Shown here one piece after another: positions 6,823 through 16,212 of a stretch of 64,000 bases of DNA. This DNA comes from CBDANW01 sp965197825. Lineage in GTDB: Bacteria; Acidobacteriota; Vicinamibacteria; Marinacidobacterales; DATDRI01. A program made the position numbers and the translations under genes. The stretch lies in the NCBI GenBank assembly GCA_965197825.1, contig CBDANW010000002.1, positions 2,352,527-2,416,526 on the forward strand, written 5' to 3'. Each line of letters begins with the position of its first letter. The stretch's first letter is position 1. Below the pieces are notes generated by a model. It did not search any database. It had not been told where the DNA came from and saw only the letters and a program-made list of their open reading frames with translations.

Positions 6823-9800
6823 GAGTCAATCCGCTGGTCCGGTTCGCGGTGGAGCGTCGCGTCACCATCGGAATGCTGGTAGTAGGCATTGCCGTACTGG
6901 GGTGGTTGTCCCTGAAACGGCTGCCTCTTGAGTTCTTGCCGAGTTTCTCATCCAACAGCATTACCGTCCGCGCGAATTACGAATCCTCGTCACCGGAAGA
7001 GATCGAGAGACTCATCGTGAGGCCTCTGGAGGACATTCTGGGAACGGTCAACGGTGTCGACCGATTGCGGGCGAACGCCTCCACGAGCTCCGGCAGCGTG
7101 AGCCTATCCTTCCCCGACGGAACGGACATGGATTTGGCGGCGGTGGAAGTCCGTGATCGCATCGATCGGATCCGTCATCTCTTGCCCGACGACCTCCGTC
7201 GGGTCGATATCCGGCGGTTTCAGAGCTCGGACGTTCCCATTCTGCAGTTTCAGGTGAGCGCCGCCCGGGCGAGAGAAGAGCTCTACGTCTTCGTGGAGCA
7301 GGTCGTGCAGCGGCGCCTGGAGAGGCTGGAGGGTGTGGCCCAAGTGGACATGCGGGGGCTCAAGACGCGTGAGCTGCAAATCCAAATCGACCCCGCTAGG
7401 CTGCGAGCGCACGGCCTCGATATCCGCGATCTGGGCAACACGCTACGGGCGAACAACGTCAACCTCTCGGGAGGTTTCGTCAAAGAAGGATCGCGGAAGC
7501 TGCTCGTCCGCACGGTGGGTGAGCTCCAGACGGTCCGAGAGATCCGCAATCTTCCCCTGCGTGGCGCGGAGGGTTTGAATCTGCGGCTGGGAGACGTCGC
7601 GCGGATCGAACACACCTTCCCTCGGCAAGACGATTTCGACTTCCTCAACGGGGCCGAGGCCATGACCGTCAGCATCTACAAGGCGTCGACCGCCAACCTG
7701 CTGGCGGTCGTGGATCGCGTGAAGGCGGAGATGGAAGAGCTCGCGAAGACGCCGCGAGCGGCAGGAGTCGAAGTGCGCTACTTCCGTGACTCTTCGGTCG
7801 ACGTGCGGCAGGGATTAGGGCAGCTACGAAACGCCGGCATCCTGGGTGGGCTGTTTGCCATCGCGTTTCTCTTCATCTTTCTCCGGCGATACCGCACGAC
7901 GCTCCTGGTCGCCATCGCCATTCCTCTCTCGGTCGTGTTGACGTTCGTCATCATGTATTTCTCTCGCGAGGCCGGCGTTTCCGAGATCACGATCAATATC
8001 ATCAGCCTGATGGGATTGATGCTGGCTCTAGGCATGTTGGTCGACAACTCCATCGTGGTTATCGAGTCGATCTTCCGGCACCACCAAGATCTCGGCGAGG
8101 ATGCAAAAACGGCGGCACTCCACGGGACCAGTGAAGTGGCCATGCCCATCATCGCTTCCACCGCAACAACGATCTGCGTGTTCATCCCGTTGATTTTCAT
8201 GGGTGCCATAGGGGGTCGATTTGCGCGCTTCATGACCGACGTCGGCACGACCATCTGCATCGTGATGGTTGCCTCGCTGGTCATCGCCCTGACCGTCGTG
8301 CCCATGGTCGCCGCTTTCCTTCTGCGCGGCGAGGCCCCCCGGCGAGCTCCACTGGTGGACTCCTTGAACCGTGCCTATGGGGCGACCATCGAGTTTTCGC
8401 TGCGACATCGGGCCTATTTCATCATGGCCATTGTCGGGCTGCTCTACGGGTCGTGGGTTCTTTTCGGCACCATCGAGCGGGGCTTTAACTCACGGAGCGT
8501 AGAACGTCAGATCACGGTGCACGTCGACACGCCCCGACATTACTCGTTCGAACAGGTCCAGGCCCTCTACGGTGAAGTGGGGCAACTCCTTGAGCAGCAC
8601 AAGGAAGAGCTGGACGTCGCCGACATCGTGTACAGCTACCGCCGCGGCGGAGGGCGCTCGCGAGGAGGATGGGGTGGCCGGAATCGATTCCAGCTCTACC
8701 TGGTCGACGAGGAGCAGGCGCGCATCAGCCCGCGGGAGGCGCAGACGCGCCTCCGTGAATTGCTTCCCGTTCGGGCGGGAGTCGAGTTCACGATGGCACA
8801 GAGCCGGGGCCGTGGGGGTGGAAACTCCGGCATCGAGTTGGAGCTCACCGGAGACCAGATGTCCGTTCTCGAGCTGGTCGGGGACACGGTGGTCAGCGCT
8901 CTACAGCAGATCGATTGGATCCGCGATGTCGATACTTCCTTGGAGAGCGGCGAGGAGGAGATCTGGGTCGAAGTTCGCCAGGAAAGGGCTCTTCAGTCCG
9001 GGCTGTCGACCCAGGCGGTGGCTTCGACCATCAGCAACGCGCTCTCTTCCCGGCCGGTGAGTCGATTGAAGAGCGACGATCGAGAAGTCGATCTGGTCAT
9101 GCAGCTTCGCGAAGAGGATCGCCAGACCTTGAATCAGCTCAAGAACACGCCGATCCTCAGCGCGGAAGCCGCCTTGCCCATTGGGGCGGTGGCCGATTTC
9201 CGAATCGAACAGAGCCCCCGAAGTATCGAGCGTGAAAACCGGCAATCCAAGATCACCATCACCGCAAACGCCGCTTCGCGAGGCACGTCGTTCGCGATGC
9301 TGGAAGAGGTCCGGGAGATCACCGACTCCCTGACACTGCCCCCCGGCTATGAATGGAGCTTCGGAAGATGGCAAAGGGAGGCCCAACAGGACGCAGGAGG
9401 GGCTCGCTTCGGGATTCTCCTGGCGCTCGTGTTCATCTACTTGATCATGGCCGCCCTCTTCGAGAGCTTCGTCCAGCCTTTCACCATTATGTTCTCCATC
9501 CCCTTCGCCTTTATCGGTGTGGCTTTAATTCTGAGGCTCACCAATCAGCCGCTCGACAACATGACCAATCTGGGGCTCATCATTCTTATGGGCGTGGTGG
9601 TCAACAACGCGATCGTGCTTCTCGACCACATCAACCGTCTGCGTTGGCAGGGCATGCCGCGGAATGAAGCAATCGTTTTGGGCGGAAAACATCGACTGCG
9701 ACCTATTTTGATGACGGCGCTCACCACGATCTTCGGTCTCACTCCCATGGTGGCGCCGCTCATCGTCCCCGGTTGGCTGGGAAGACCGGAGAGTTGGGCG

Positions 9801-9941
9801 TCCAACTGGGCGCCGGTGGGGTTGGTCATCCTGGGTGGGTTGACGACCTCCACGTTCTTGACGCTGGTCATCATTCCGACGATCTATTCGCTCTTCGATG
9901 ATCTTGCCGAGTTCTGGAAGAGGGCCTTTCAGGCCGCGTGA
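6819..9941 (+). CDS. RND efflux pump, inner-membrane subunit (AcrB/MdtB-like), 1040 aa
   Basis: Full-length RND permease of 1040 residues with twelve membrane helices in the usual 1+5+1+5 plan: first helix at residues ~14-34, helices 2-6 at ~335-495, helix 7 at ~530, helices 8-12 at ~865-1025. Two large periplasmic loops lie between. The helix-4 segment reads LGMLVDNSIVVIES, with Asp then Asn where AcrB has Asp407-Asp408. The helix-10 segment reads GVVVNNAIVLLDHINRLR, with Asn at the AcrB Lys940 position. The AcrB proton relay is therefore altered. It would export drugs, metals or lipophiles with the adaptor encoded just downstream. Start overlaps the previous gene. Intact. Confidence 0.93.
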   Translation: MRVNPLVRFAVERRVTIGMLVVGIAVLGWLSLKRLPLEFLPSFSSNSITVRANYESSSPEEIERLIVRPLEDILGTVNGVDRLRANASTSSGSVSLSFPDGTDMDLAAVEVRDRIDRIRHLLPDDLRRVDIRRFQSSDVPILQFQVSAARAREELYVFVEQVVQRRLERLEGVAQVDMRGLKTRELQIQIDPARLRAHGLDIRDLGNTLRANNVNLSGGFVKEGSRKLLVRTVGELQTVREIRNLPLRGAEGLNLRLGDVARIEHTFPRQDDFDFLNGAEAMTVSIYKASTANLLAVVDRVKAEMEELAKTPRAAGVEVRYFRDSSVDVRQGLGQLRNAGILGGLFAIAFLFIFLRRYRTTLLVAIAIPLSVVLTFVIMYFSREAGVSEITINIISLMGLMLALGMLVDNSIVVIESIFRHHQDLGEDAKTAALHGTSEVAMPIIASTATTICVFIPLIFMGAIGGRFARFMTDVGTTICIVMVASLVIALTVVPMVAAFLLRGEAPRRAPLVDSLNRAYGATIEFSLRHRAYFIMAIVGLLYGSWVLFGTIERGFNSRSVERQITVHVDTPRHYSFEQVQALYGEVGQLLEQHKEELDVADIVYSYRRGGGRSRGGWGGRNRFQLYLVDEEQARISPREAQTRLRELLPVRAGVEFTMAQSRGRGGGNSGIELELTGDQMSVLELVGDTVVSALQQIDWIRDVDTSLESGEEEIWVEVRQERALQSGLSTQAVASTISNALSSRPVSRLKSDDREVDLVMQLREEDRQTLNQLKNTPILSAEAALPIGAVADFRIEQSPRSIERENRQSKITITANAASRGTSFAMLEEVREITDSLTLPPGYEWSFGRWQREAQQDAGGARFGILLALVFIYLIMAALFESFVQPFTIMFSIPFAFIGVALILRLTNQPLDNMTNLGLIILMGVVVNNAIVLLDHINRLRWQGMPRNEAIVLGGKHRLRPILMTALTTIFGLTPMVAPLIVPGWLGRPESWASNWAPVGLVILGGLTTSTFLTLVIIPTIYSLFDDLAEFWKRAFQAA

Positions 9942-9974
9942 ACACGCTTGGAAGAAGAGGAGAAGAACAAGCTG

Positions 9975-11363
9975 ATGCGAGTCGGTAGGCTACTGGTTGT
10001 TCTCGTTGGTATCGCGCTTGGAGCAAGTGGTCTCCAGGGTTGCAGCGGCAATAGTGATGCTGAGGCTCCGCGCCCTGCAGGCGGCCCCCCGGGTGGGCGG
10101 GGTGCCCTGTCCGAGAGGACCAATAGGGACGCCCGGAACCCGGAAACGGAGGCCGGGGTACCCGTGGAAGTCGCTCAACCGGAGCGCCGAACGATTTCCT
10201 CTTTTCTCGAGACTAACGGGACGCTCGAGGCAGAAAACGACGTACAGATCGTGGCCCGCACCTCCGGGCCAGTCGTCGAGCTCCTGGTCGAAGAGGGGAT
10301 GGTCGTCAAGGCGGGGCAGCTCTTGGCGAGGATCGACGACACCGAGCTGAGGGCTCAGGTGGAGATCTCCGAGGTTACGCTGGAAGAGGCGCGGCGGGCT
10401 CACGAGCGAGCGAAGGCCTCTCATGAGAACCAAATCATCAGCCAGGAGATTTACGATCAGGCGTTTACTCAGCTGGAGTCGGCGGGGGCCCAGCTCGAGC
10501 GGAACGAGATTCTTTTGGAATACACGCGAATCGTCGCTCCATTCGATGGGATCCTCATCGAGCGGTTCATCAAATTCGCCGAGAACGTGACGGCGAATCA
10601 GGCGCTTTTCCGCATTTCGGACTTCGATCCCCTGCTCTGTCTCATCCAGGTTCCAGAAAAAGAGCTCTCGGGTCTGAAGAACGGACAGTCGGCTCACATC
10701 AACGTCGAGGCATGGCCCGAAGAGCGTTTCGAAGCGCGCGTGCTGCGGGTGAGCCCGGTCGTCGATGCCGCAACGGGAACAATCAAGGTCACGCTGCAGG
10801 TCGCAGGCCAGGGCAAGCTCTCGCCGGGCATGTTTGCCAGTGTGTACCTGGTCCGCGACTCCCACTCCGATGCCCTGGTGATTCCCCGGTCTGCCCTGTC
10901 GCTGGAAAGCCTTGTTGATACCGTCTATGTCGTCGACGGAAACTTGGCCGCGCGTCGGGAGATCGAGCTCGGGTACGAGGAGTCAGCGCTCGTCGAAGTG
11001 CTCTCCGGCCTCCGCGAAGAAGACCGCGTGGTCGTGGTCGGACAGGACGGCTTGAGTGACGGCACGCCGGTGTACGTTCTTCAGGGTCCCGGAGCCGACG
11101 AGAGAACCGTCGAACGCGCGGACGATACCGCGAGAGAGACGCCGCCACCTGATGTTCGACGGGAAGCAGGAAGCGAGCCCGGCGTGCTTCCATGGCGTCC
11201 GGGGCGCCCAGGCGCATGGCGCGAGGGTGGCGGACGGATGGACCCCTCGCAGATGACACCAGAACAGTTGGAGCAGCTCAAGGAGCGAATGCGTGAGCGG
11301 GGCATGAGCGACGAGCAGATCGAAAGAATGTTGCGAGAGCGCATAGGCAATCGCCAGCGCTGA
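9975..11363 (+). CDS. RND periplasmic adaptor (membrane-fusion protein), lipoprotein
   Basis: HlyD/AcrA-type adaptor starting at ATG 9975, behind GAGGAGAA. The signal sequence ends in the lipobox LQGC, so the protein is lipid-anchored. In order: first half-lipoyl strand pair (IVARTSGPVVELLVEEGMVVKAGQLLARID), an alpha-helical hairpin (~residues 125-165), the second lipoyl half (RIVAPFDGILIERFI), beta-barrel (ARVLRVSPVVDAATGTIKVTLQV, SPGMFASVYLV) and membrane-proximal domain. The C-terminal ~80 residues are an unusual charged, Arg/Glu/Pro/Gly-rich extension ending in a helical MTPEQLEQLKERMRERGM. It links the two RND permeases to an outer-membrane duct; no TolC-like gene is in the window. Confidence 0.9.
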   Translation: MRVGRLLVVLVGIALGASGLQGCSGNSDAEAPRPAGGPPGGRGALSERTNRDARNPETEAGVPVEVAQPERRTISSFLETNGTLEAENDVQIVARTSGPVVELLVEEGMVVKAGQLLARIDDTELRAQVEISEVTLEEARRAHERAKASHENQIISQEIYDQAFTQLESAGAQLERNEILLEYTRIVAPFDGILIERFIKFAENVTANQALFRISDFDPLLCLIQVPEKELSGLKNGQSAHINVEAWPEERFEARVLRVSPVVDAATGTIKVTLQVAGQGKLSPGMFASVYLVRDSHSDALVIPRSALSLESLVDTVYVVDGNLAARREIELGYEESALVEVLSGLREEDRVVVVGQDGLSDGTPVYVLQGPGADERTVERADDTARETPPPDVRREAGSEPGVLPWRPGRPGAWREGGGRMDPSQMTPEQLEQLKERMRERGMSDEQIERMLRERIGNRQR

Positions 11364-11384
11364 CCTGCAGCGGCACCTGCCCTC

Positions 11385-14300
11385 ATGAGGATCATCCAGT
11401 TTTCCATCCGGCGCCCGGTTACCGTTCTCGTTTTCTGCGTGGCGGCAGTCGTCTTTGGCGTGGTGGCCTTCGACGATCTCGCCGTCGATCTCCTCCCCGA
11501 AATCACCTACCCATCGCTCTCGGTGCGCACTGAGTACGAAGGCGTGGCTCCCACCGAAGTGGAGGCTCTGATCAGCAAGCCTTTGGAAGACGCGGTGGGC
11601 GTGGTCAACAACGTCGTCAAAGTTTCTTCGAGCTCGCGAACCAACCTCAGCGACATCACGCTCGAGTTCGGCTGGGGCACCAACATGGATCTAGCGTCTC
11701 TCGATGTCCGCGAGCGTTTGGATCTGGTGCAGCTTCCTGACGATGCCGGAAGACCGGTCTTGCTTCGTTACGACCCATCGCTAGACCCGGTGTTGCGGAT
11801 CGGGCTGTACGGTGACGATGATTTGGTTCGTCTCCGCCTGATCGCCGAGCGGGAGGTCAAGCGTCTGCTGGAGCGTGTGGAAGGTGTGGCCGCGGTCCTG
11901 GTGAGCGGCGGTCTGGAGGAAGAGATCCACGTCGAGGTCGACGAACGACGGGTTGCAAACCTGGGGTTGAGCGTCAACCAAATCATCACCCGACTGGCTC
12001 AGGAGAATGTCAATCTCACCGGAGGCCGCCTGGAAGACGGGCAGACTCAGTATCTGGTCCGCACGATCAACGAATTCGAGCGTCCAAACGACATGAGGGG
12101 CGTGGTGGTCGACAACACAGCTGGCGCCATCGTTCGTTTGGAAGACGTTGCGCAAATATACCATGGGCACAAAGAGCGGGAAGTGATCACGCGCATCGAC
12201 GGCCAAGAGAGCGTGGAGATCGCCGTCTACAAAGATGGAGGGACCAACACCGTCACGGTCGTCGACGACGTAGTCGAGCGTTTCCAGGATGTCCGAGAAA
12301 AACTAGCACAACTGGATCCCCGTCTTGAAATGTCCGTGATTACCGACCAGGCTCGGTACATTCAACAGTCCGTGCAGGACGTGATGCGGACGGCTGTCAT
12401 CGGTGGAAGCTTGGCCGTCTTGGTTCTGGTGCTCTTTCTTCGGAACATACGGACCACCCTCATCATCAGCATTTCCATTCCCATCTCCGTGATCGCGACC
12501 TTCTTCTTGATGTACCTCTTCGACATCTCGCTCAACATCATGTCTTTGGGCGGTCTGACGCTGGGTATCGGCCTCTTGGTCGACAATTCCATCGTGGTAC
12601 TCGAGTCCATTCAGCGGAAGCGAGAGGAAGGTCTCGATATCGTGTCGGCCGCCCAGACCGGGGCGAGCGAGGTGGGTCAGGCGGTGATTGCGAGCACCCT
12701 GACGACCATTTGTGTCTTCATACCGATCGTGTTTGTCGAGGGGGTGGCCGGGCAGCTCTTCGGCGATCAGGCACTCACTGTGGCGTTCTCCCTGGGCGGT
12801 TCTCTCTTCGTGGCGCTGACGCTCATCCCCATGCTGGCGTCCCGGCAATGGGGCCAACAAGAGATACCCGAGACGGCGCCAGCCGAAGACAAGCGGTCTT
12901 TCCGTCGCGTCCGGCAAGCACTCTTTACGCTCGGCGTCGGTTTGGCACGCTTCATCAAGTTCTGTGGACGCGGTTCGAGTACCTTGGTCTACGGCATCCT
13001 CTTTTTTCCAGCCAAAGTATTCGACGCGGCGTTTGGATTCATCACCCGCAACTATCCCCGCGCTCTCGAGGCCGTGCTACAGCGAAGAGCGGTCACACTC
13101 GGCGTCACGGTGCTTCTGTTGGCCGGCAGCCTGCTCTTGTTCGGCCAACTGGGGCGGGAGCTGGTACCCGAGCTCATCCAGGGGGAGTTTTTTGTCAACA
13201 CCGAGCTGCCTCCCGGAACCCATCTAGACGTTACATCGCGCCGCTTCGAGAACGTCGAAGAGTTTGCCGGCGGGTTGGACGACGTGGAGATGGTCTACGC
13301 TATCGTAGGGGCATCGAACGAACAAGGTGGCATTGCGGGGGAACGAAGAGAAAACATCGGGCAGTTGACGTTGACCGTCGCGAGCCCGGCAGGGCGTGAA
13401 GCCGAAGATGCCTTGATGGAGGAGATTCGGCCGGTACTCGATAGGGACGGCGACATGTCCTATCGATTCGGACGTCCCTCGTACTTCAGCTTCCGGACTC
13501 CGATCGAAATCGAGCTCCGAGGTTTCAACTTGAAGCTCCTGGAACGGTTGGCCGAGGATTTACAGACGAGGCTTCGCGCGGTCGCAGGACTCGCGGACAT
13601 CAAATCTTCCACCGAGGGAGGAAATCCGGAGCTCCAGATCCGATTCAATCGAGAACGGCTCGCGGCACTCGGCTACAACGTCAACGACGTCGCCTCCCTG
13701 GTGAGGGCCAAAGTGCTAGGCGTGGTGGCGACCGACATCAACCGCGAAGACCGGACCATCGATATACGACTACGTTCGCAGGAGCGATTCCGGGACAGCT
13801 CGACGGATTTGACGAATTTGAACATTGCGCCGGAAGGGACGATCGCCGTGCCGCTCTCCTCGGTGGCCGAAGTCGTCGAGGCGGAAGGGCCCGCCGAGAT
13901 CCGGCGCGCCGACGGGGATCGGGTGGCCCTGGTGACCGCCAACCTGGTCGGTCGCGATTTGGGCTCGGCCTCCGAGGAAATCGTCCAGGTCCTCGAGGGC
14001 ATGACGTTCCCCGCGGGCTTCGATTGGCGAATCGGGGGGCAGCGGCAGGAGATGGAGACTTCCTTTCAAAGCATGCGGTTCGCTATTCTCCTGGCCGTCT
14101 TCATGGTTTACTTGGTGATGGCGTCCCAGTTCGAATCGCTCCTTCACCCTTTCGTTATTCTCTTCAGCGTGCCTTTCTCCATGGTGGGCGTGCTCGCAAC
14201 CCTTTACCTCTTCGACGTGGCTGTCAGTATCGTTGTACTGATCGGAGTCATCCTCCTGGCAGGTATCGTAGTGAACAACGCGATCATTCTGGTGGACTAC

Positions 14301-14564
14301 ACCAATCGCCTACGGCGGAGCGGACAGTCGAAATGGGACGCGCTGCGGAACGCTGGACAAACGCGGCTACGTCCAATCCTGATGACGACGTCGACCACCG
14401 TCCTCGGGCTTTTTCCGATGGCACTTGGTCTCGGGGAAGGCAGCGAGCTGCGCGCGCCCATGGCCCTCACTGTTATCGGCGGTCTCCTTACGTCCACCGC
14501 TCTGACTCTCCTTTTGATTCCCGTCGTCTATTCCTTGTTGGAGCGCGACAGTTATAACTCATGA
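11385..14564 (+). CDS. Second RND efflux pump, inner-membrane subunit, 1059 aa
   Basis: Full-length RND permease, 1059 residues, starting at ATG 11385, 21 bp after the adaptor. Twelve membrane helices and two periplasmic loops are visible. The helix-4 block reads LGIGLLVDNSIVVLES and the helix-10 block LAGIVVNNAIILVDYTNRLRR, again with Asp-Asn and Asn in place of the AcrB Asp-Asp/Lys set. An extra ~60-residue cytoplasmic stretch joins helices 6 and 7 (residues ~490-550). Two different permeases sharing one adaptor resemble MdtB/MdtC, where the two form a heteromeric trimer; this is an inference worth testing. The stop overlaps the start of the next gene (ATGA). Confidence 0.93.
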   Translation: MRIIQFSIRRPVTVLVFCVAAVVFGVVAFDDLAVDLLPEITYPSLSVRTEYEGVAPTEVEALISKPLEDAVGVVNNVVKVSSSSRTNLSDITLEFGWGTNMDLASLDVRERLDLVQLPDDAGRPVLLRYDPSLDPVLRIGLYGDDDLVRLRLIAEREVKRLLERVEGVAAVLVSGGLEEEIHVEVDERRVANLGLSVNQIITRLAQENVNLTGGRLEDGQTQYLVRTINEFERPNDMRGVVVDNTAGAIVRLEDVAQIYHGHKEREVITRIDGQESVEIAVYKDGGTNTVTVVDDVVERFQDVREKLAQLDPRLEMSVITDQARYIQQSVQDVMRTAVIGGSLAVLVLVLFLRNIRTTLIISISIPISVIATFFLMYLFDISLNIMSLGGLTLGIGLLVDNSIVVLESIQRKREEGLDIVSAAQTGASEVGQAVIASTLTTICVFIPIVFVEGVAGQLFGDQALTVAFSLGGSLFVALTLIPMLASRQWGQQEIPETAPAEDKRSFRRVRQALFTLGVGLARFIKFCGRGSSTLVYGILFFPAKVFDAAFGFITRNYPRALEAVLQRRAVTLGVTVLLLAGSLLLFGQLGRELVPELIQGEFFVNTELPPGTHLDVTSRRFENVEEFAGGLDDVEMVYAIVGASNEQGGIAGERRENIGQLTLTVASPAGREAEDALMEEIRPVLDRDGDMSYRFGRPSYFSFRTPIEIELRGFNLKLLERLAEDLQTRLRAVAGLADIKSSTEGGNPELQIRFNRERLAALGYNVNDVASLVRAKVLGVVATDINREDRTIDIRLRSQERFRDSSTDLTNLNIAPEGTIAVPLSSVAEVVEAEGPAEIRRADGDRVALVTANLVGRDLGSASEEIVQVLEGMTFPAGFDWRIGGQRQEMETSFQSMRFAILLAVFMVYLVMASQFESLLHPFVILFSVPFSMVGVLATLYLFDVAVSIVVLIGVILLAGIVVNNAIILVDYTNRLRRSGQSKWDALRNAGQTRLRPILMTTSTTVLGLFPMALGLGEGSELRAPMALTVIGGLLTSTALTLLLIPVVYSLLERDSYNS

Positions 14565-15679
14565 AAGAATGTTCGCTCCCGATCCTGGTGACGCTTGCCC
14601 TGGGGCTCGCGCTTGCCCCGGCCTGCCAGAGGTCACCTGAGCAGAGGCCCGTTCCTGAGCTCGCCGAGCTCATAGACAATCTCTCCGGACCGGCTGGTTT
14701 TTTCGATACCGACAACATCATTTCCAACGAGACTTCCTACTTGCAGGTCGTGGATCGGCTCGAACCGATGGGGGGAGCCTTCATCGGTGTGGGACCGGAG
14801 CAGAACTTCACCTATATTGCGAGAATCCGACCGGAGTGGGCGTTCATCGTGGACATGCGCAGACAAAACATGCTGCAGCACCTCATGCTGAATGCAATTC
14901 TTCAAAATGCGACCACGCCGTTCGAGTATCTCTGTTGGCTCTTTTCTCGGCGCGTGGACACACAGGCTGAGTGCAGAGTCTCCGGTGAGCTCGACGGGGA
15001 TCTCGAAGGGTTGATCGCGACGGTCGAGTCGATGCCACCAGACGAGGAAGTATTCGCCCGGAACTTGAACGCCATTATGAGCCACATCGAAGACAAACTG
15101 CACGTGCCGCTTTCGGAAACCGACGAAGAGCACATTCGCTTCGTCTACCGCACTTTGTTCAACGAGCAGCTGGACATTCGTTTCCGCACCTTCGGGCGAC
15201 GCGCCAGGCCCTACCACCCCGACTACCGGTCGCTTCTGCTATCGCGGAGCCCCAACGGAGCGCGGAGTCATTTTCTGGGTTCGGCAGACGATTATCGATT
15301 CGTGAGGGAGCTCGCCACCGGTGGTCGGTTGGTACCGGTGGTCGGTAACTTCGCGGGAGCCCACGCGCTCCGGGCGGTGGGAGATTTTCTGCGGGAGCGC
15401 GGGCGAACGGTTTCCGCGTTCTATGTCTCCAATGTCGAGTTCTATCTGCTTCGCGCCGGGAGCTTCAGGGACTATGTCGAAAACGTTCGCTCGTTGCCTT
15501 TGCATGAGGACAGCTTGTTCATCCGCGTCTACTTCGACTACGGCGATGCTCATCCCGCCGGCCTGCCGGGCCACCGCAGCACGACGATTCTCCAAAGTAT
15601 CTCGCGATTCTTGGATCTCTATGACTCCGGTGCATACCATAACTATTGGGAAATCAGTACGATAGACTATCTGCCCTGA
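14561..15679 (+). CDS. Putative lipoprotein of unknown function (LIC_10091-like)
   Basis: 372 residues. The N-terminal signal ends APAC, compatible with a lipoprotein or ordinary secretion signal. The body contains GGAFIGVGPEQNFTYIARIRPEWAFIVDMRRQNMLQHL, which resembles the family named after Leptospira LIC_10091 (recognised from memory, moderate confidence); that family has a Rossmann-like, methyltransferase-like core. Other conserved-looking stretches are FRTFGRRARPYHPDY and AFYVSNVEFYLLR. It is translationally coupled to the second RND gene by ATGA, so it probably belongs to the efflux operon although its biochemical role is unknown. Intact. Confidence 0.7.
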   Translation: MKECSLPILVTLALGLALAPACQRSPEQRPVPELAELIDNLSGPAGFFDTDNIISNETSYLQVVDRLEPMGGAFIGVGPEQNFTYIARIRPEWAFIVDMRRQNMLQHLMLNAILQNATTPFEYLCWLFSRRVDTQAECRVSGELDGDLEGLIATVESMPPDEEVFARNLNAIMSHIEDKLHVPLSETDEEHIRFVYRTLFNEQLDIRFRTFGRRARPYHPDYRSLLLSRSPNGARSHFLGSADDYRFVRELATGGRLVPVVGNFAGAHALRAVGDFLRERGRTVSAFYVSNVEFYLLRAGSFRDYVENVRSLPLHEDSLFIRVYFDYGDAHPAGLPGHRSTTILQSISRFLDLYDSGAYHNYWEISTIDYLP

Positions 15680-15789
15680 CGGGCAAGACCTCTTGTCGAA
15701 TCGCCGGTGTAAGCGGCTGTTTGCCGGGGTATGAGTGACAAGCAGTCTTGATCGAGCGCCGGGTTTAGGTGAGAATCGGGTTAGAGGAT

Positions 15790-16212
15790 ATGAAGCTACT
15801 AAGAGTCGACTGGTCCGAGCTAGCGGATGCTTTCCAAGATGAAGCCCGCGATCACCGCTATTACCTCGATAGGGATACGGGTGAGGTTTATTTCTTCTCT
15901 ACCTATCTCGAGAACGAGGAGGAGCAAGAAGACGAAGAGCGGATCACCACCGATGAACGGTACGTCACGATACCCCTATCGCGCCGGGTCATCCCCGTCG
16001 GCGACCTCCGTCGATTCGTCGGTACCTTGGCCGAAGGCCATGAGCGGAAATTGCTCAGCTCTACGCTCCGTGGGCGAGAGGCTCGCGTCCGGTTCAACGA
16101 CACGCTCGACAATCTGCCGGAAGCGCGCGAAAAGTGGAGCCAGTTTCAAGAGCAGATCGTCGAGCATCGCATCCTCGAGTGGCTAGGCGAGGTCGGCGTT
16201 CAACCCATCTAA
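15790..16212 (+). CDS. UPF0158-family protein
   Basis: About 140 residues. The ATG at 15790 (MKLLRVDWSELADAF) fits the usual family start, and GAGG lies only a few bases before it; GTG 15769 is possible. The sequence is strongly acidic in the first half (YFFSTYLENEEEQEDEERI), with the family-like ending KWSQFQEQIVEHRILEWLGEVGV. No known activity. The 3' end overlaps the start of the next gene by about 34 bp in another frame. Confidence 0.65.
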   Translation: MKLLRVDWSELADAFQDEARDHRYYLDRDTGEVYFFSTYLENEEEQEDEERITTDERYVTIPLSRRVIPVGDLRRFVGTLAEGHERKLLSSTLRGREARVRFNDTLDNLPEAREKWSQFQEQIVEHRILEWLGEVGVQPI

